From assembly GCA_037951105.1 (NCBI GenBank), contig JBAMJV010008844.1, positions 31,215-95,214 of the forward strand: 64,000 nt of DNA, read 5' to 3'. The translations under genes and the position numbers were made by a program. Below are positions 63,896 through 64,000 of the stretch, one piece after another; the stretch's first letter is position 1, and each line of letters starts with the position of its first letter. The notes below the pieces were generated by a model. It was not told the origin of the DNA. It did not search any database and saw only the letters and a list, made by a program, of their open reading frames with translations. Origin of the DNA: Echinarachnius parma. Taxonomy: Eukaryota > Echinodermata > Echinoidea > Clypeasteroida > Echinarachniidae.

Positions 63896-64000
63896 AAATC
63901 CCTCGTCGTCTTCCAGTATCGCCTAAGTCCCTCGTCGTCTTCCAGTATCGCGTAAGTCCCTCGTCGTCTTCCAGTATCGCATAAGTCCCGCGTCGTCTTC
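63896..64000 (+). repeat. 29-bp tandem repeat at the window edge
   Basis: Nearly four units of TCCCTCGTCGTCTTCCAGTA plus TCGCRTAAG, running off the window end. Confidence 0.92.

Overview
This window is eukaryotic, AT-rich and repeat-dense, and most of it is one gene. On the minus strand a complete 22-exon gene for ATP-dependent 6-phosphofructokinase (PFK, eukaryotic two-halved type) runs from the ATG at 58019 to the stop at 7074. I placed every exon by protein similarity remembered for the animal PFK family and by GT-AG splice sites. The exon lengths sum to 2514 bases (837 residues plus stop) with phases that agree at all 21 junctions. The organism is most likely a marine invertebrate deuterostome, probably an echinoderm such as a sea urchin. 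I infer this from the tRNA-derived SINE at about 28.2 kb, the many short fold-back DNA elements, and the frequent ACATGTA-rich and poly-G/poly-C tracts. This is pattern recognition without a database search, and a mollusc or other marine invertebrate is not excluded. I recognise no second protein-coding gene.

Layout. 1-7073 is 3' UTR and downstream DNA with fold-back elements, a SINE tail and a tRNA-like sequence. 7074-31008 carries exons 22 to 7, 32969-34297 exons 6 to 4, 48076-48915 exons 3 and 2, and 57764-58019 exon 1. Intron 3 (13.8 kb), intron 1 (8.8 kb) and intron 13 (8.1 kb) hold most of the mobile elements. 58020-64000 is upstream DNA with a three-level nest of transposons and ends in a short tandem repeat.

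The most unusual feature is that 12 of the 22 exons are accompanied by partial tandem copies of themselves. Each array repeats one edge of an exon plus the adjoining intron. In nine exons (3, 4, 7, 8, 12, 16, 19, 20, 21) it is the acceptor edge, in three (10, 13, 14) the donor side. No copy carries a complete exon with both splice sites, so one functional exon sits at the end of each array. The extremes are exon 20 (15 further 85-bp units, the last truncated) and exon 7 (five further units of about 210 bp). Every full exon-20 unit carries an acceptor AG, and a branch-point-like CTAAC in the exon-derived part lies about 23 nt upstream of the next AG. Three of these arrays were later invaded by small terminal-inverted-repeat elements.

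The mobile DNA is almost entirely non-autonomous cut-and-paste elements. It includes a set with TTAA target duplications, hAT-like elements with perfect 8-bp duplications (51505-52171, 52438-54809, 59903-61028), elements with 2-, 3- or 4-bp duplications, and long palindromes. Two are odd: a TIR element holding telomere-type CCCTAA repeats (57408-57664), and a 1.4-kb element with eight same-strand copies of a 16-bp motif (52851-54238). I saw no LTR retroelement, Polinton, CRISPR array or rRNA.
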